Positions 23,607 through 33,024 of a stretch of 64,000 nucleotides of DNA are shown here, in pieces; position 1 is the stretch's first letter; the number at the start of each line of letters is the position of its first letter. The notes under the pieces were generated by a model that was not told the origin of the DNA, ran no database searches, and saw only the letters and a program-made list of their open reading frames with translations. Origin of the DNA: Alicyclobacillus sp. (GTDB lineage Bacteria; Bacillota; Bacilli; Alicyclobacillales; Alicyclobacillaceae); contig NZ_JAIMAV010000006.1 of NCBI RefSeq assembly GCF_023511815.1, forward strand, positions 1-64,000. Direction: 5' to 3'. The position numbers were made by a program, and so were the translations under genes.

Positions 23607-24806
23607 TCACCACCCCGCGCCGTCCTCCACCGCGCTTCGCACCTCGGCCAGGGCGCTTCGACCGACGGAGGGCGGCGCCACCTCGAAATACTCGGCCAGC
23701 GTCGCGCCGACATCGGCAAAGGTGTCCCGGTCTCCCAGGTGGACGCCATGGCGCATCCCGGGCGTCCACATCAGCCACGGCACCCATTCGCGGGTGTGGT
23801 CGGTGCCTTCCGTGGTCGGATCGCAACCGTGGTCGGCCACGATGCACAGGATCTCCCCCGGGCCCACCATGGATAGGATCTCCGGCATCCGGGCATCGAA
23901 CGCCTCGACGGCGCGGGCGAATCCGATGGGATCGTTGCGATGCCCGTAGAGCATGTCGAAATCCACCAGGTTGACGTACACCACGCCCTCGTCCTGCCGT
24001 TTCAGCTGTGCCAACAGCCTGTCGACGCCGTCCATGTTGTTCTCGGTGTGCACCGCTTCGGTGATGCCCGATCCCCCGTAGATATCGGCGATCTTCCCAA
24101 TCCCGGCGACAGGATACCCCTTGTCCGCGATGCGGTTGAGCACCGTCTCCCCGAACGTCAACGAGAAGTCCTTGCGGCGATGCGTGCGCTGATAGTGTCC
24201 GGGGCGGCCGGTGAACGGGCGGGCGATCACCCGGCCGACGGCGTGCGGCCCGGTCAAAATGGAGCGGGCGAACCGGCACCAGTCGTACAGCACTTCGACC
24301 GGGACCACGTCCTCGTGGGCGGCCACCTGAAACACGCTGTCCGCGGAGGTGTACACGATGGGCCGTCCCGTCCGTTCGTGCTCCGGTCCGAACGCCTGGA
24401 TGACCTCCGTCCCCGACGCGGGACGGTTGCACAGCGCGGGTTTGCCCACGTACCGCTCAAACGGCTCCATGACCTCGGGTGGAAACCCGTTCGGATACAC
24501 CGGGAGCGGCTTGTCCAGGACCACGCCGACAAATTCCCAGTGCCCGTTGGTCGTGTCCTTGCCCCAGGACCGCTCGCGCATCCGACCGTACGCCCCCATG
24601 GGCCGGTCGCAGGCGACCCCCGGGATGGCCGAGATGCATCCCAGGCCCAGACTCGCCAGGTGCGGCGCCTTCAGTCCTCCGACGGCCTCGGCGATGTGGC
24701 GCAGCGTGTGGCTCTGGGCGTCTCCCGGACCGTACTGCGCCGCGTCCGGCGCCGCGCCGATGCCCACACTGTCCAACACGATCCAGATCCACCGACGCTT
24801 TCCCAC
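23607..24806 (-). CDS. deoB: Phosphopentomutase
   Basis: A 399-residue alkaline-phosphatase-superfamily metalloenzyme that interconverts (deoxy)ribose 1- and 5-phosphates in nucleoside salvage. Seen: IVLDSVGIGAAPDA with metal-binding Asp and Ser region, KDTTNGHWEF with the phosphorylated Thr, and DHGCDPTTEGTDHTRE with metal ligands. GTG at 24806 follows GGAGGGGACGCG. Downstream of xerD as in Bacillus (drm). The usual partner pupG/deoD is not in the window. Confidence 0.94.
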   Translation of the reverse strand: MGKRRWIWIVLDSVGIGAAPDAAQYGPGDAQSHTLRHIAEAVGGLKAPHLASLGLGCISAIPGVACDRPMGAYGRMRERSWGKDTTNGHWEFVGVVLDKPLPVYPNGFPPEVMEPFERYVGKPALCNRPASGTEVIQAFGPEHERTGRPIVYTSADSVFQVAAHEDVVPVEVLYDWCRFARSILTGPHAVGRVIARPFTGRPGHYQRTHRRKDFSLTFGETVLNRIADKGYPVAGIGKIADIYGGSGITEAVHTENNMDGVDRLLAQLKRQDEGVVYVNLVDFDMLYGHRNDPIGFARAVEAFDARMPEILSMVGPGEILCIVADHGCDPTTEGTDHTREWVPWLMWTPGMRHGVHLGDRDTFADVGATLAEYFEVAPPSVGRSALAEVRSAVEDGAGW

Positions 24807-24832
24807 CGCGTCCCCTCCTTTGACGCAAACGA

Positions 24833-24851
24833 GGGCGCCTCAAGCGCCCTT
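24833..24851 (-). terminator. Weak hairpin between xerD and deoB
   Basis: AGGGCGC (24833-24839) and GCGCCCT (24845-24851) form a 7-bp stem with a 5-base loop; only a short T-containing tract (CGTTTG) follows on the minus strand. A weak or attenuating terminator after xerD. Confidence 0.4.
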
Positions 24852-24938
24852 GACCAACTGTTCTCCAGGATCTCCGATGCAGGACCGTCTCATGATGCAT
24901 CGCGTCACGTTTGTCCACGCCCGTCCCAAAGGGCGGTC

Positions 24939-25829
24939 TCACTTCACCCGTGGATGGGCGCTCAGGTAAACTTCCTTCATCCGCGTCCGCGTGACGTGCG
25001 TGTAGATTTGTGTTGTCGAAATGTCCGCGTGGCCGAGCATCTCCTGCACCGCCCGCAGATCCGCACCGCGTTCGAGGAGGTGGGTCGCGAACGAATGGCG
25101 CAGGGTGTGCGGCGTGATGTCCTTGACGATGTTCGCCGACCGCGAGTACTTCTTCAACAATTTCCAGAATCCTTGCCGGGACATCTGCTGGCCATGGTGA
25201 TTCAAAAACAGCTCCGGCGGATCCGTGTCCTTGAGCAGTTGGGCGCGGCCGAAGCGCAGATAGTGCAGAAGGGCCCGGCGGGCGATATCGCCGACGGGAA
25301 TGATGCGCTCCTTGGAACCCTTCCCGATGCAACGAATGAATCCGGCGCTCAGATTCACATCCGACACCCGGATGGACACCAGCTCACTGACGCGAATCCC
25401 CGTCGCGTACAGCAACTCGAGCATGGCCTTGTCCCGCGCGCCGCTCGGCGTGCGCACATCCGGGGCTTCGAGCAGGCGCTCCACCTCCGGGACGGTCAGC
25501 ACTTTCGGCAGCCGCTTCTCCACCTTCGGCGAGTCGATGTGCTGGGTGGGATCGGTCGCGACCAGACCCTCGCGCAACAGAAAGTGATAAAACGAGCGGA
25601 GGCTCGCCAGGTTCCGAGACACGGTCGTGGACGCGCGCCCCTTGGCCCGAAGGTGCGCCAGATATCCCGCGATGTGCGGTTGACGGGCCCCGTCCGGCGT
25701 AATCTGCCAGGTCTCCCGCAGATACTGGCAGAACGCCCTGAGATCCCGCTGATACGATTCGCGCGTGTTGGCGGATAGCCCCTTTTCCACCGCCAGGTAG
25801 TCCGCAAACCGGGGAATCCATTCGTTCAT
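24939..25829 (-). CDS. xerD: Site-specific tyrosine recombinase XerD
   Basis: A 296-residue tyrosine recombinase, the same length as Bacillus XerD. Catalytic residues: Arg146 (ATGIRVSEL), Lys173 (GKGSKER), His241 and Arg244 (HTLRHSF), His267 (LGHADIS) and nucleophile Tyr276 (TQIYTHV). With CodV/XerC it resolves chromosome dimers at dif; XerD also unloads SMC at the terminus. ATG at 25829 is ten bases after AAAGGAG. Neighbourhood deoB-xerD-spoIIM is the conserved Bacillales order, which distinguishes it from a phage integrase. Confidence 0.95.
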   Translation of the reverse strand: MNEWIPRFADYLAVEKGLSANTRESYQRDLRAFCQYLRETWQITPDGARQPHIAGYLAHLRAKGRASTTVSRNLASLRSFYHFLLREGLVATDPTQHIDSPKVEKRLPKVLTVPEVERLLEAPDVRTPSGARDKAMLELLYATGIRVSELVSIRVSDVNLSAGFIRCIGKGSKERIIPVGDIARRALLHYLRFGRAQLLKDTDPPELFLNHHGQQMSRQGFWKLLKKYSRSANIVKDITPHTLRHSFATHLLERGADLRAVQEMLGHADISTTQIYTHVTRTRMKEVYLSAHPRVK

Positions 25830-25904
25830 CGATTCAAATCTCCTTTGACTCACCTGCGTTCGTTTTCCTATTCCACATCGTGAGCCAAAGTCCTGCCCGG
25901 CGTG

Positions 25905-26117
25905 TCAGTGCAGTCCCCCGTCCTGCCACAGTTCGACGACCTGCCGGGCCAACCCGGCCGCGGAAAGGACGGCACCCGGCGGCCCCGCCGTATGGGCGGC
26001 CTCTCCGAGGCGATCGGGCAGACGACTTCCCGTATTCAGCAGGACATGCACCCACAGCGCGATGACCACGGCGCTCACCATCCAACCGAGACCTCGCACC
26101 AAGCGTTTCAAGGGCAC
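25905..26117 (-). CDS. Small membrane protein in the YqzK position
   Basis: A 70-residue protein with one N-terminal membrane helix (VRGLGWMVSAVVIALWVHVLL in two parts) and a short Ala/Gly-rich tail. In Bacillus subtilis the gene upstream of xerD is yqzK (DUF4227), also a small single-span protein, so this is a plausible but weakly supported counterpart. GTG at 26117 or TTG at 26111, the latter nine bases after AGGAG. It starts only six bases after the RNHCP gene. Confidence 0.55.
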   Translation of the reverse strand: MPLKRLVRGLGWMVSAVVIALWVHVLLNTGSRLPDRLGEAAHTAGPPGAVLSAAGLARQVVELWQDGGLH

Positions 26118-26123
26118 CCTCTC

Positions 26124-26447
26124 CTATCCTCCCATGCGCATGATGGCCAGCAGCGCGTCCAGGGAGTCCGGTTGCACCGGATCGTCCAGCAGCGCGATGT
26201 TCACCGCCTCATGTCCGCAGCGTTCGCATCGATGGACAATCTGGTATCCCTTCCGGCTGTGATACGTCACGCGCACGGGCGCCATCAGGCCGCCGCAGTT
26301 CGCCGCCCGGTCCCCCGGAAACACGTCCAGATGGCGCGAGTACAGGCAGTGGGGGCAGTGGTTCCGGCATGTGCGCGCGGCGGCATGCACCTGGGTTTTG
26401 CAGTGGCCGCACACAAACGATTCGTTGCGGTGGGTGAACCGCCTCAC
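26124..26447 (-). CDS. RNHCP domain zinc-binding protein
   Basis: A 107-residue protein with the name-giving motif CRNHCPHCLYSRHLD, an upstream FVCGHC pair and a C-terminal VHRCERCGHE pair, giving probably two zinc sites. The family is widespread and uncharacterised; a nucleic-acid role is often assumed but unproven. GTG at 26447 follows GGAGGGAAGACG. Co-directional between spoIIM and xerD. Confidence 0.85.
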   Translation of the reverse strand: MRRFTHRNESFVCGHCKTQVHAAARTCRNHCPHCLYSRHLDVFPGDRAANCGGLMAPVRVTYHSRKGYQIVHRCERCGHEAVNIALLDDPVQPDSLDALLAIMRMGG

Positions 26448-26478
26448 CGTCTTCCCTCCATCATCATCCCCGCCCGTT

Positions 26479-27138
26479 CTATCCCGCGAACGCCGCGGTC
26501 AACAGCGGCGGCGCGATGTACGCTTGGACGAACGCGCCCGCCAGGATGCCGCACAGGCACACCGCGAACCACGCGGTGTACCGTGCCAGCGCGGCCGGCA
26601 GGTTCGGCCGGGCCCGGGTTCCCTGAAGGATGTTTGTGGAAAATCGCATGGCCGCGATCCCGGCGGCCATCAGCGCCGTCAGCGACAAAAGCTGGTGTAA
26701 AAAGACCGCCAGGCCGGCGACCACCAGCCCCCGCCAGCCGAACTGAAGCACCGTGAATCCAACGGTGAAACCGACGCCGAAGGCGCGCAAAAACAGCGCA
26801 ATGAGAATGAAGGGCAATCCGATCACGGACACACCGAACAGCCACAGCAGCGCCAAGAGCTGCGCGTCTCCAATCACGCGCTGCCACCACAGGACGTGCG
26901 AGGGCGCCAATTGGTGCGCCGAGATTGCCGTCAGCAATTCCTGCACGGACCGCGCCAGAACCGCGGCGTCCTGCGCATTCAACTGCCCGGCCGTCACGCC
27001 GCCGAACGCCAGTCCGCACAGGATCACCGCCAATGTGAACATCCACGCCCGCGAGAACGCGCGGCCGCGCGCCAAAAACCACTGCCAACCCGCGGCAAAA
27101 CGCGCCATCCACGGGATCGCTGCCGCCGTGGGGGTCAT
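26479..27138 (-). CDS. spoIIM: Stage II sporulation protein M
   Basis: A 219-residue membrane protein with about five helices (FTLAVILCGLAFGGV, LLALLWLFGVSVIGLPFILI, VGFTVLQFGWRGLVV, LSLTALMAAGIAAMRF, AWFAVCLCGILAGAFV). SpoIIM forms the DMP septal peptidoglycan machine with SpoIID and SpoIIP that drives engulfment. ATG at 27138 is ten bases after GGGAGGTG. Conserved position between nudF/yqxK and xerD. Confidence 0.92.
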   Translation of the reverse strand: MTPTAAAIPWMARFAAGWQWFLARGRAFSRAWMFTLAVILCGLAFGGVTAGQLNAQDAAVLARSVQELLTAISAHQLAPSHVLWWQRVIGDAQLLALLWLFGVSVIGLPFILIALFLRAFGVGFTVGFTVLQFGWRGLVVAGLAVFLHQLLSLTALMAAGIAAMRFSTNILQGTRARPNLPAALARYTAWFAVCLCGILAGAFVQAYIAPPLLTAAFAG

Positions 27139-27204
27139 CGGCCGGTTACACCTCCCTGTCCAACCTATCCCCATCCGTATGCGGCCCGCGCCCGGAACAT
27201 GCCC

Positions 27205-28365
27205 TCAGGTCAACACCTTTCCGTACACGCCGCCGCCACCCGTCTGAATCCGAAGCCGCCCCGTCCGCGCCTCGTCGATTCGGTCCGCCAGCGTCCGCCC
27301 GACCACCTCCGCCAGGTCATCGACCGACGCCTCGTGCAGGATGGCCATCTCGGTGCCGAACGCCGAGAACAGCCGTTCGAGGGATTTCGGACCGAGCCCC
27401 GGCACGAACTCCAACGGAATCTGATGGACGTACGGGGGGCGATGCGGCGGGTGCACGGGGTGTTCCTGGTCCCGCACGGCGAGCAGCCGGTCGTACACAC
27501 CCTGCGTCCGGCGTTTTCCGCCGCACGGGCACACCGTCTGTCCGTCCGGCCACGGCCGGCCGCACGCCGCGCAGGCGGTGCGGTGGTACTTGCCGAGCGC
27601 CGGATGCAACCCGTGGTTCGCCACCACGGCGCGGCCCGACTCCCGGGCGAGCGCCTGAGCCACCTCCGTGAAGGAGGCGTCGGCCACGCGAAGGACGTTG
27701 TACTCACGCGCGATCTTCTGCACCGAATGCGCGTCCGAATTGGTGATGAACGAGATGTCCCGGAGTTCGCTCAGGCAGTCCGCCATGTCCGTGTCCGCCG
27801 ACAACCCCAGTTCGAGCGCCGCTACGCCCGCGGGATCGACCATCTCGTCCATGTGCGCGACGCAGTTCCCGTACATCCCCTTGTGCGGCGTGAAGGCGTG
27901 ATGGACCACGAACAGGCCCTCCCGCGCCAGCACCTCGGCCTGCAACCGCCCCGCGTCCACCCGGGCCCGCTGCGAGGACAGGGCGGGGTTCGTCTGCACC
28001 GTGGCGAGCCAGTCGTGAAAATCGCGGGCCGCCTCCAGGTGGCCGAACCACGCGCCGAAGTGCGCGGCCCCGCCGTGCGGGCCCGCCACCTCCACCTCCG
28101 CGCCGAGCAGGATCACCAATCCCTCCTCCGACACCAGGCCGCCGCCCGGCAGCCGTTGCAGGCGCCCGTCACGCACTCGCTCCTCCAGTTCAGCGAGCAC
28201 CGGGGTGCACACCGCGTCGATCACGGTGATCCCATTCAATCCCTTGCGCCTTCTGGCGTGAGCGACGACGTGATCGAGTGTCAACGAGGGCGCCGCCGCC
28301 ATCTTCACGGGCCGGCCCTGGGCGCGTCCGATGTGGATATGAAAATCCCAGTACTGGGTCTTCAC
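27205..28365 (-). CDS. PHP-domain endonuclease Q-like protein (YqxK type)
   Basis: A 386-residue protein. N-terminal PHP metal site (DFHIHIGRAQGR ... GITVIDAV), central HHAFTPHKGMYGN and FITNSDAHSVQKIARE, then a zinc ribbon (CAACGRPWPDGQTVCPCGG) and a helix-hairpin-helix C-terminus (PGLGPKSLERLFSAFG). This matches the TIGR00375/YqxK family, relatives of which are endonuclease Q, cutting DNA 5' of deaminated or abasic bases. GTG at 28365 overlaps the nudF stop (GTGA). The nuclease activity is inferred from the family. Confidence 0.82.
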   Translation of the reverse strand: MKTQYWDFHIHIGRAQGRPVKMAAAPSLTLDHVVAHARRRKGLNGITVIDAVCTPVLAELEERVRDGRLQRLPGGGLVSEEGLVILLGAEVEVAGPHGGAAHFGAWFGHLEAARDFHDWLATVQTNPALSSQRARVDAGRLQAEVLAREGLFVVHHAFTPHKGMYGNCVAHMDEMVDPAGVAALELGLSADTDMADCLSELRDISFITNSDAHSVQKIAREYNVLRVADASFTEVAQALARESGRAVVANHGLHPALGKYHRTACAACGRPWPDGQTVCPCGGKRRTQGVYDRLLAVRDQEHPVHPPHRPPYVHQIPLEFVPGLGPKSLERLFSAFGTEMAILHEASVDDLAEVVGRTLADRIDEARTGRLRIQTGGGGVYGKVLT

Positions 28366-28910
28366 CGATCCCCGCCATCCCGTGCCAGCCACCACAGAAA
28401 AGCGACCAGCGTCTTGGCGTCCCGGACCCGGCCCGCGCGCACCCACGCCTCGGCCTCCGCCCGCGTGACCGGGCGGACCCGGACAAACTCGTCCGCATCC
28501 GGATGCGCGGCTCCGCGCGTCAGTTGGGTGGCGTAGAACAGGTGCACCTGCTCATCGGCGAACCCCGGACTGGTGAAAAAGGATGCGACGGGCTCCCAGT
28601 GCGAGGCGGTGCAACCGGTCTCCTCCGCCAACTCGCGCTTCGCGCAGGACCCCGGTTCCTCCCCCGGCTCCAATTTGCCGGCCGGGATCTCGAGCAGCGT
28701 TTCACCGGTGGCGGTGCGGAACTGCTCGACGCACAGCACAACCCCCGGCTCCGCCTCCGCCAGGATGGCGACCGCCCCCGGGTGCAGGACGACCTCGCGG
28801 CCTGCCTCGCGGCCGTCCGGCAACCGGACCCGCCAGGTCTCCAGAGAAATCATCCGCCCGCTGAACACCCTGTGTCTGTCCAACACCTCTTCGCGCAACG
28901 ATTCGTCCAT
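28362..28910 (-). CDS. nudF: ADP-ribose pyrophosphatase
   Basis: A 182-residue Nudix hydrolase with a full Nudix box GKLEPGEEPGSCAKRELAEETG. It hydrolyses ADP-ribose to AMP and ribose 5-phosphate, a housekeeping step. FEATURES of the ADPRase subgroup are the upstream VVLHPGAVAIL and QFRTATGETLLEIPA. ATG at 28910 follows GGAGGGAGGCGCCT. Adjacent to spoIIM/yqxK as in Bacillus. Confidence 0.92.
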   Translation of the reverse strand: MDESLREEVLDRHRVFSGRMISLETWRVRLPDGREAGREVVLHPGAVAILAEAEPGVVLCVEQFRTATGETLLEIPAGKLEPGEEPGSCAKRELAEETGCTASHWEPVASFFTSPGFADEQVHLFYATQLTRGAAHPDADEFVRVRPVTRAEAEAWVRAGRVRDAKTLVAFLWWLARDGGDR

Positions 28911-28938
28911 AGGCGCCTCCCTCCCGGCCGCGTCCGCG

Positions 28939-30333
28939 CTAAGGGGTTTGCGTCCCTCCCCGCCGTCGAAGGACCGCGGCGTACACCGCCGTCAACACCG
29001 CCGCAACGGCGACGGCGGCGTAAAAGCCGAGCCGTTGATCCCGCTGAAACAGCGCGTACCCGGTCAACACCACGAGGAGGGCCATCGTCACGCCGGTGGA
29101 CACCGGCTGACCCCATGCGAGTCCGGACACGAACCGTTCATCTTCCTCCGTCCGCCTGCGCCAGGCCAGGAACGTCCAGAGGATGAGAAACCAGTTCAGG
29201 AATGTGAAAAAGCTCGACGCGCTGATCAGCACGTTGTACAGGTTGGCGGGCAACACCAACGACAGCAGCAGAGACAGGGCGATCCCGGCGGCCGACACCC
29301 ACAGCGCCCGGTACGGGGTGCCTCGTTGGGAACGGCGCGCCAGCGACCGCGGGGCGTCCCCCGCCTCCGCGAGGCTGCACAACACCTCGTTGGCCGAAAA
29401 CAGCGCGCCCGCCATCACGCTGAAGGCCGCGACGAGGATGATGGCGTTGAACACCGCGGCCAGCCCCCCGGATCCGCTCGCCGCCAGCGCAGCGACAAAC
29501 GGGCTCTTGTCGGTCGACACCTGCCGCCACGGAATCAGGTACAGCATCAGTCCGATGGACCCGATGTACAGCGCCGCCAAAAGGATCACCGTCCACCACG
29601 CGGCCCGGTCGATCCGCTGGGGCGGCCGCACCTCCCCCGCCGCGGCGGCGAACACGCCGATGCCGGCATACGCGAAGATCACCACCAGCATGCTCTGCAT
29701 CATACCGGAGAACCCGGTGGGCCAGAATCCTTGCGCGAACGGATGCACCCCGCCGACACCGCCCGCCCCGCGCGCCATGCCGGCTAAAAGCAGCCCCGCG
29801 TAGACGATGAACCCCGCTAAGGCCGCGATCTTCACCGCGCTCATCAACGTCTCCACGCGCGTGAAGTTTTTGGCGCCGGCCGCGTTGATGGCCACGATGA
29901 TGGCCGCGAACGCAAAGGCCAGCACCAGCTGCGGCACTCCCCTGAGCCACAACCGCGCGAAGACCGCCATCGCGACCGACTCGGAGGCGATGGTCAACAG
30001 GCTGGTGATGTAGTACGTCCACCCCTGCAGAAATCCGGCGAACCGCCCTAAATACAGCGCGGGGTACGACTGATATGCCCCCGCGTCGGGATGGTGCACC
30101 GCGATGGAAGTCAGAGCGCCGAGCACCTGACTCGTCACCAGGGCACCGAGAAGGAACGCTAACAGGACCGCCGGGCCCGCCGTGCGGATGGGCAGGCCCG
30201 CACCGAGAAAGAACCCCGCACCGATGATCCCGCCGACCCCCACCAACACCAAACCGCGCTCCGAGAGCGTCTCCCGCTCGGCACTCCGCCGAAGGCTCCC
30301 GCGGGCCCCGCCTCTGGATTTGACCGACTGCAT
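28939..30333 (-). CDS. APC-family amino acid permease
   Basis: A 464-residue transporter with 12 predicted helices. The APC signature GVGGIIGAGFFLGAG is in the first helix and FAYAGIGVFAAAAGE in the sixth; the long central region matches the D-serine/D-alanine/glycine (CycA)-like group of symporters. The substrate is not certain. ATG at 30333 follows GGAGGTGGTCGG. It sits just downstream of the M20 peptidase, so peptide degradation and amino-acid uptake could be linked. Confidence 0.88.
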   Translation of the reverse strand: MQSVKSRGGARGSLRRSAERETLSERGLVLVGVGGIIGAGFFLGAGLPIRTAGPAVLLAFLLGALVTSQVLGALTSIAVHHPDAGAYQSYPALYLGRFAGFLQGWTYYITSLLTIASESVAMAVFARLWLRGVPQLVLAFAFAAIIVAINAAGAKNFTRVETLMSAVKIAALAGFIVYAGLLLAGMARGAGGVGGVHPFAQGFWPTGFSGMMQSMLVVIFAYAGIGVFAAAAGEVRPPQRIDRAAWWTVILLAALYIGSIGLMLYLIPWRQVSTDKSPFVAALAASGSGGLAAVFNAIILVAAFSVMAGALFSANEVLCSLAEAGDAPRSLARRSQRGTPYRALWVSAAGIALSLLLSLVLPANLYNVLISASSFFTFLNWFLILWTFLAWRRRTEEDERFVSGLAWGQPVSTGVTMALLVVLTGYALFQRDQRLGFYAAVAVAAVLTAVYAAVLRRRGGTQTP

Positions 30334-30385
30334 CCGACCACCTCCGAGATTCATCTCCGAGATAGTCTGCAGCCAGTCCGCCGAC

Positions 30386-31486
30386 TTATGTCCCGGCCAC
30401 GAACGCCGCCACCACCCGCGCCGCGTCCGCCACGTCCGCCAGGCGAATACGCTCTCCGGGAGCATGCGCCCCCTCGCACCCGATGCCAAGGTTCACCGCC
30501 GGGATGCCGAGCCGGCACAGCGCGTCCGCGTCACTCGCGCCGCCCGGCGCAGCCGGGATGGGCGCGATGCCGGCTGCCCTCAGGGCGGACGTCACCCGAC
30601 GGCACACCGGATCGTTTGGATGGACCGTGTATCCGTGGGAGACAAAGCGCACGCGCGCACGCCAACCAAACCCGAGGGTGTTGGCGGCCCGGCGCAGCGG
30701 GGCGAAGGCGGACACCAGCGCCCGCATGGCGCCCCTCCGGTCGGGGGCCGCCACCTCCCCCTCGACCCGCATCCCTCCGCCCGCAGGCGCCGGGGTAAAC
30801 GACCGGATGCGAACCGCTGCGGTACCGTCCTGCCCTCGGGCATCCGCCCGCGCGGAGACGGCCATCAAGCAGCGGCGCATCGCGGCCTCGTCGGCGGACC
30901 GGGCATCGGCGGGCAGTTCCAGGCACCAGCGGGCGAGGGCCGGGCCTTCGAGAAACAGCGTCCCGATGGGGCCCTCCCCATCGAGCACCAGGCCCATTTC
31001 GGCGGGAAGGTCCGCCGCCGCCAGATGCCCGGCACCGACGAGGCCGAGCTCCTCCGCGACGGTGAGGACGACCACCACGTCCCCGTGCGGCATCGCTCCG
31101 TCGATGAGTGCCCGTAGGCCAAACAGGATGGCCGCCACCCCGGCCTTGTCGTCGGCGCCGAGGGGGCGGCTCAGGCGATTTCGCACAACGCCGTACGCAT
31201 CGACGTACGGTTGCGCGCCCTGGCATTCGGGCACCGTGTCCAGGTGCGCGCACAGCGCCACGGCGGACAGGCGGGGGTCCCCGCGCAGAAACCCAATCAG
31301 GTTGCCGCACGACCCCCCGATGCGCCGGCCGGTTCCGTCATCCCGCACCACGAAGCCCAGTTGCTCGAGGAATTGCGCGCACCGGCGCCACAGTGCCGCC
31401 TCGCCGCGGGACGGGCTGTCGATGCGCAGCGCCTCGAGCAACCACGCCGCCAACTCCGTCTCCCGGATGGGCAAAGGTTCTTTCAC
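30386..31486 (-). CDS. M20-family peptidase, YqjE/PepT-like
   Basis: A 366-residue zinc aminoacyl-peptidase. Motifs: CAHLDTVPECQG (first zinc His and catalytic Asp), LGADDKAGVAAIL (bridging Asp), TVAEELGLVGAGHL (catalytic Glu-Glu) and NLGIGCEGAHAPGE (last His). The adjacent carboxyltransferase gene and order match Bacillus subtilis yqjD-yqjE. GTG at 31486 overlaps its stop codon (GTGA). It probably frees amino acids from small peptides. Confidence 0.88.
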   Translation of the reverse strand: MKEPLPIRETELAAWLLEALRIDSPSRGEAALWRRCAQFLEQLGFVVRDDGTGRRIGGSCGNLIGFLRGDPRLSAVALCAHLDTVPECQGAQPYVDAYGVVRNRLSRPLGADDKAGVAAILFGLRALIDGAMPHGDVVVVLTVAEELGLVGAGHLAAADLPAEMGLVLDGEGPIGTLFLEGPALARWCLELPADARSADEAAMRRCLMAVSARADARGQDGTAAVRIRSFTPAPAGGGMRVEGEVAAPDRRGAMRALVSAFAPLRRAANTLGFGWRARVRFVSHGYTVHPNDPVCRRVTSALRAAGIAPIPAAPGGASDADALCRLGIPAVNLGIGCEGAHAPGERIRLADVADAARVVAAFVAGT

Positions 31487-33024
31487 AGCGGGATGTTCCC
31501 GTGCTTTTTCGCGGGGCGGGACTCCCGCTTGCCCACGAGCAGCGCGAGCGCCTCGTACAACTTGATCCGCGTCTCGCGCGGGTCGATGACGTCGTCCACC
31601 ATGCCGGCTCCGGCCGCCACGTACGGATTGGCGAAGCGCTCCCGGTACTCCTCGATGCGCCGCCGGCGCGTCGCCTCCGGGTCGGGGCTCTGGGCGATCT
31701 CCTTGGCGTAGATGATGTTCGCCGCCCCCTCCGGCCCCATCACCGCAATCTCGGCGCTCGGCCACGCGTACACGAGATCCGCGCCGATGGCCTTGCTGTT
31801 CATCGCCACGTACGCGCCGCCATACGCCTTGCGCAGGATCACGGTCACCTTCGGCACCGTCGCCTCCGAGTACGCGTACAGGACCTTCGCCCCGTGGCGG
31901 ATGATTCCGCCGTGCTCCTGTTTGACCCCGGGGATGAACCCGGTGACGTCCACGAACGTGACGATGGGGATGTTGAACGCGTCGCAGAACCGGATGAACC
32001 GAGCGATTTTGTCGGACGAGTCGATGTCGAGTCCCCCCGCCATGAACTTCGGCTGGTTCGCGACGATCCCGGTGACGTACCCGCCGATGCGCCCGAAACC
32101 GACCACGGCGTTGCGCGCGAAGGAAGGCTGCACCTCGAGGAAGTCCCCTCCGTCGAGCACCCGGTGAATCACGTCCTTGACGTCGTAGACGCGCGTCCCG
32201 TCCTCCGGGACCACCTCGAGCAGGGTGTCGTCCGGCTCGGGATGGAACGGGACCTGCCGATGCGGCGGCGCCTCGCGGCAGGAGGACGGCAGAAACCCAA
32301 GCAGGCGGCGGATGAGATCGAGCGCCTCCGCCTCGTCCCGGGCGGTGAAATGCGCGACGCCGCTGACGCTCTCCTGCACGCGCGCCCCTCCGAGGTCCTC
32401 GCTCGTGATCTTTTCGCCCGTCACGGTCTCAATCACCTTCGGCCCGGTGATGAACATCTGGCTGGTGCCCTCGACCATGCAGATGAAATCCGTGATGGCC
32501 GGCGAGTACACGGCGCCGCCCGCGCACGGGCCCATGATGACGGAGATTTGGGGAATCACGCCGGAGTACACCGCGTTGCGGTAGAAGATGTGCCCATACC
32601 CGTCGAGGGACACGACCCCCTCCTGGATCCGCGCCCCGCCCGAGTCGTTGAGGCCAATCACGGGAGCCCCGTTCTTTGCCGCCAGGTCCATCACGTTGAC
32701 AATTTTCTGCGCGTGCACCTCGCCGAGCGCCCCGCCGTACACCGTGAAGTCCTGTGCAAACACGTACACGGTTCGCCCATCGATCTTCCCGAAGCCCGTC
32801 ACCACCCCTTCGCCCGGCGCGTCGACCGGCTCACCGTCATAGGCGACGCGCGTCGCGGAGAACAGGTTCAGCTCGCGAAACGTCCCCTCGTCCAACAACC
32901 GTTCAATCCGTTCACGCGCGGTCCACTTGCCCTTCTCGTGCTGCTGGAGGATGCGCCGGTCGCCGCCGCCCAGCTCGGCCCGGCGGCGCCGATCCTGGAG
33001 TTCGTAGACCTTGTCCTCTCTCAT
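31483..33024 (-). CDS. Acyl-CoA carboxylase carboxyltransferase subunit (PccB/MmdA type)
   Basis: A 513-residue crotonase-fold subunit with both halves of the carboxyltransferase: [39 protein letters not shown], and in the second half [11 protein letters not shown]-like [26 protein letters not shown] and [11 protein letters not shown]. Usual family length. Alone it cannot carboxylate; a biotin protein and biotin carboxylase are not nearby. With mutase and epimerase genes upstream it could make methylmalonyl-CoA from propionyl-CoA or act in a decarboxylase. ATGA overlap with the upstream fusion gene. Confidence 0.9.
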   Translation of the reverse strand: MREDKVYELQDRRRRAELGGGDRRILQQHEKGKWTARERIERLLDEGTFRELNLFSATRVAYDGEPVDAPGEGVVTGFGKIDGRTVYVFAQDFTVYGGALGEVHAQKIVNVMDLAAKNGAPVIGLNDSGGARIQEGVVSLDGYGHIFYRNAVYSGVIPQISVIMGPCAGGAVYSPAITDFICMVEGTSQMFITGPKVIETVTGEKITSEDLGGARVQESVSGVAHFTARDEAEALDLIRRLLGFLPSSCREAPPHRQVPFHPEPDDTLLEVVPEDGTRVYDVKDVIHRVLDGGDFLEVQPSFARNAVVGFGRIGGYVTGIVANQPKFMAGGLDIDSSDKIARFIRFCDAFNIPIVTFVDVTGFIPGVKQEHGGIIRHGAKVLYAYSEATVPKVTVILRKAYGGAYVAMNSKAIGADLVYAWPSAEIAVMGPEGAANIIYAKEIAQSPDPEATRRRRIEEYRERFANPYVAAGAGMVDDVIDPRETRIKLYEALALLVGKRESRPAKKHGNIPL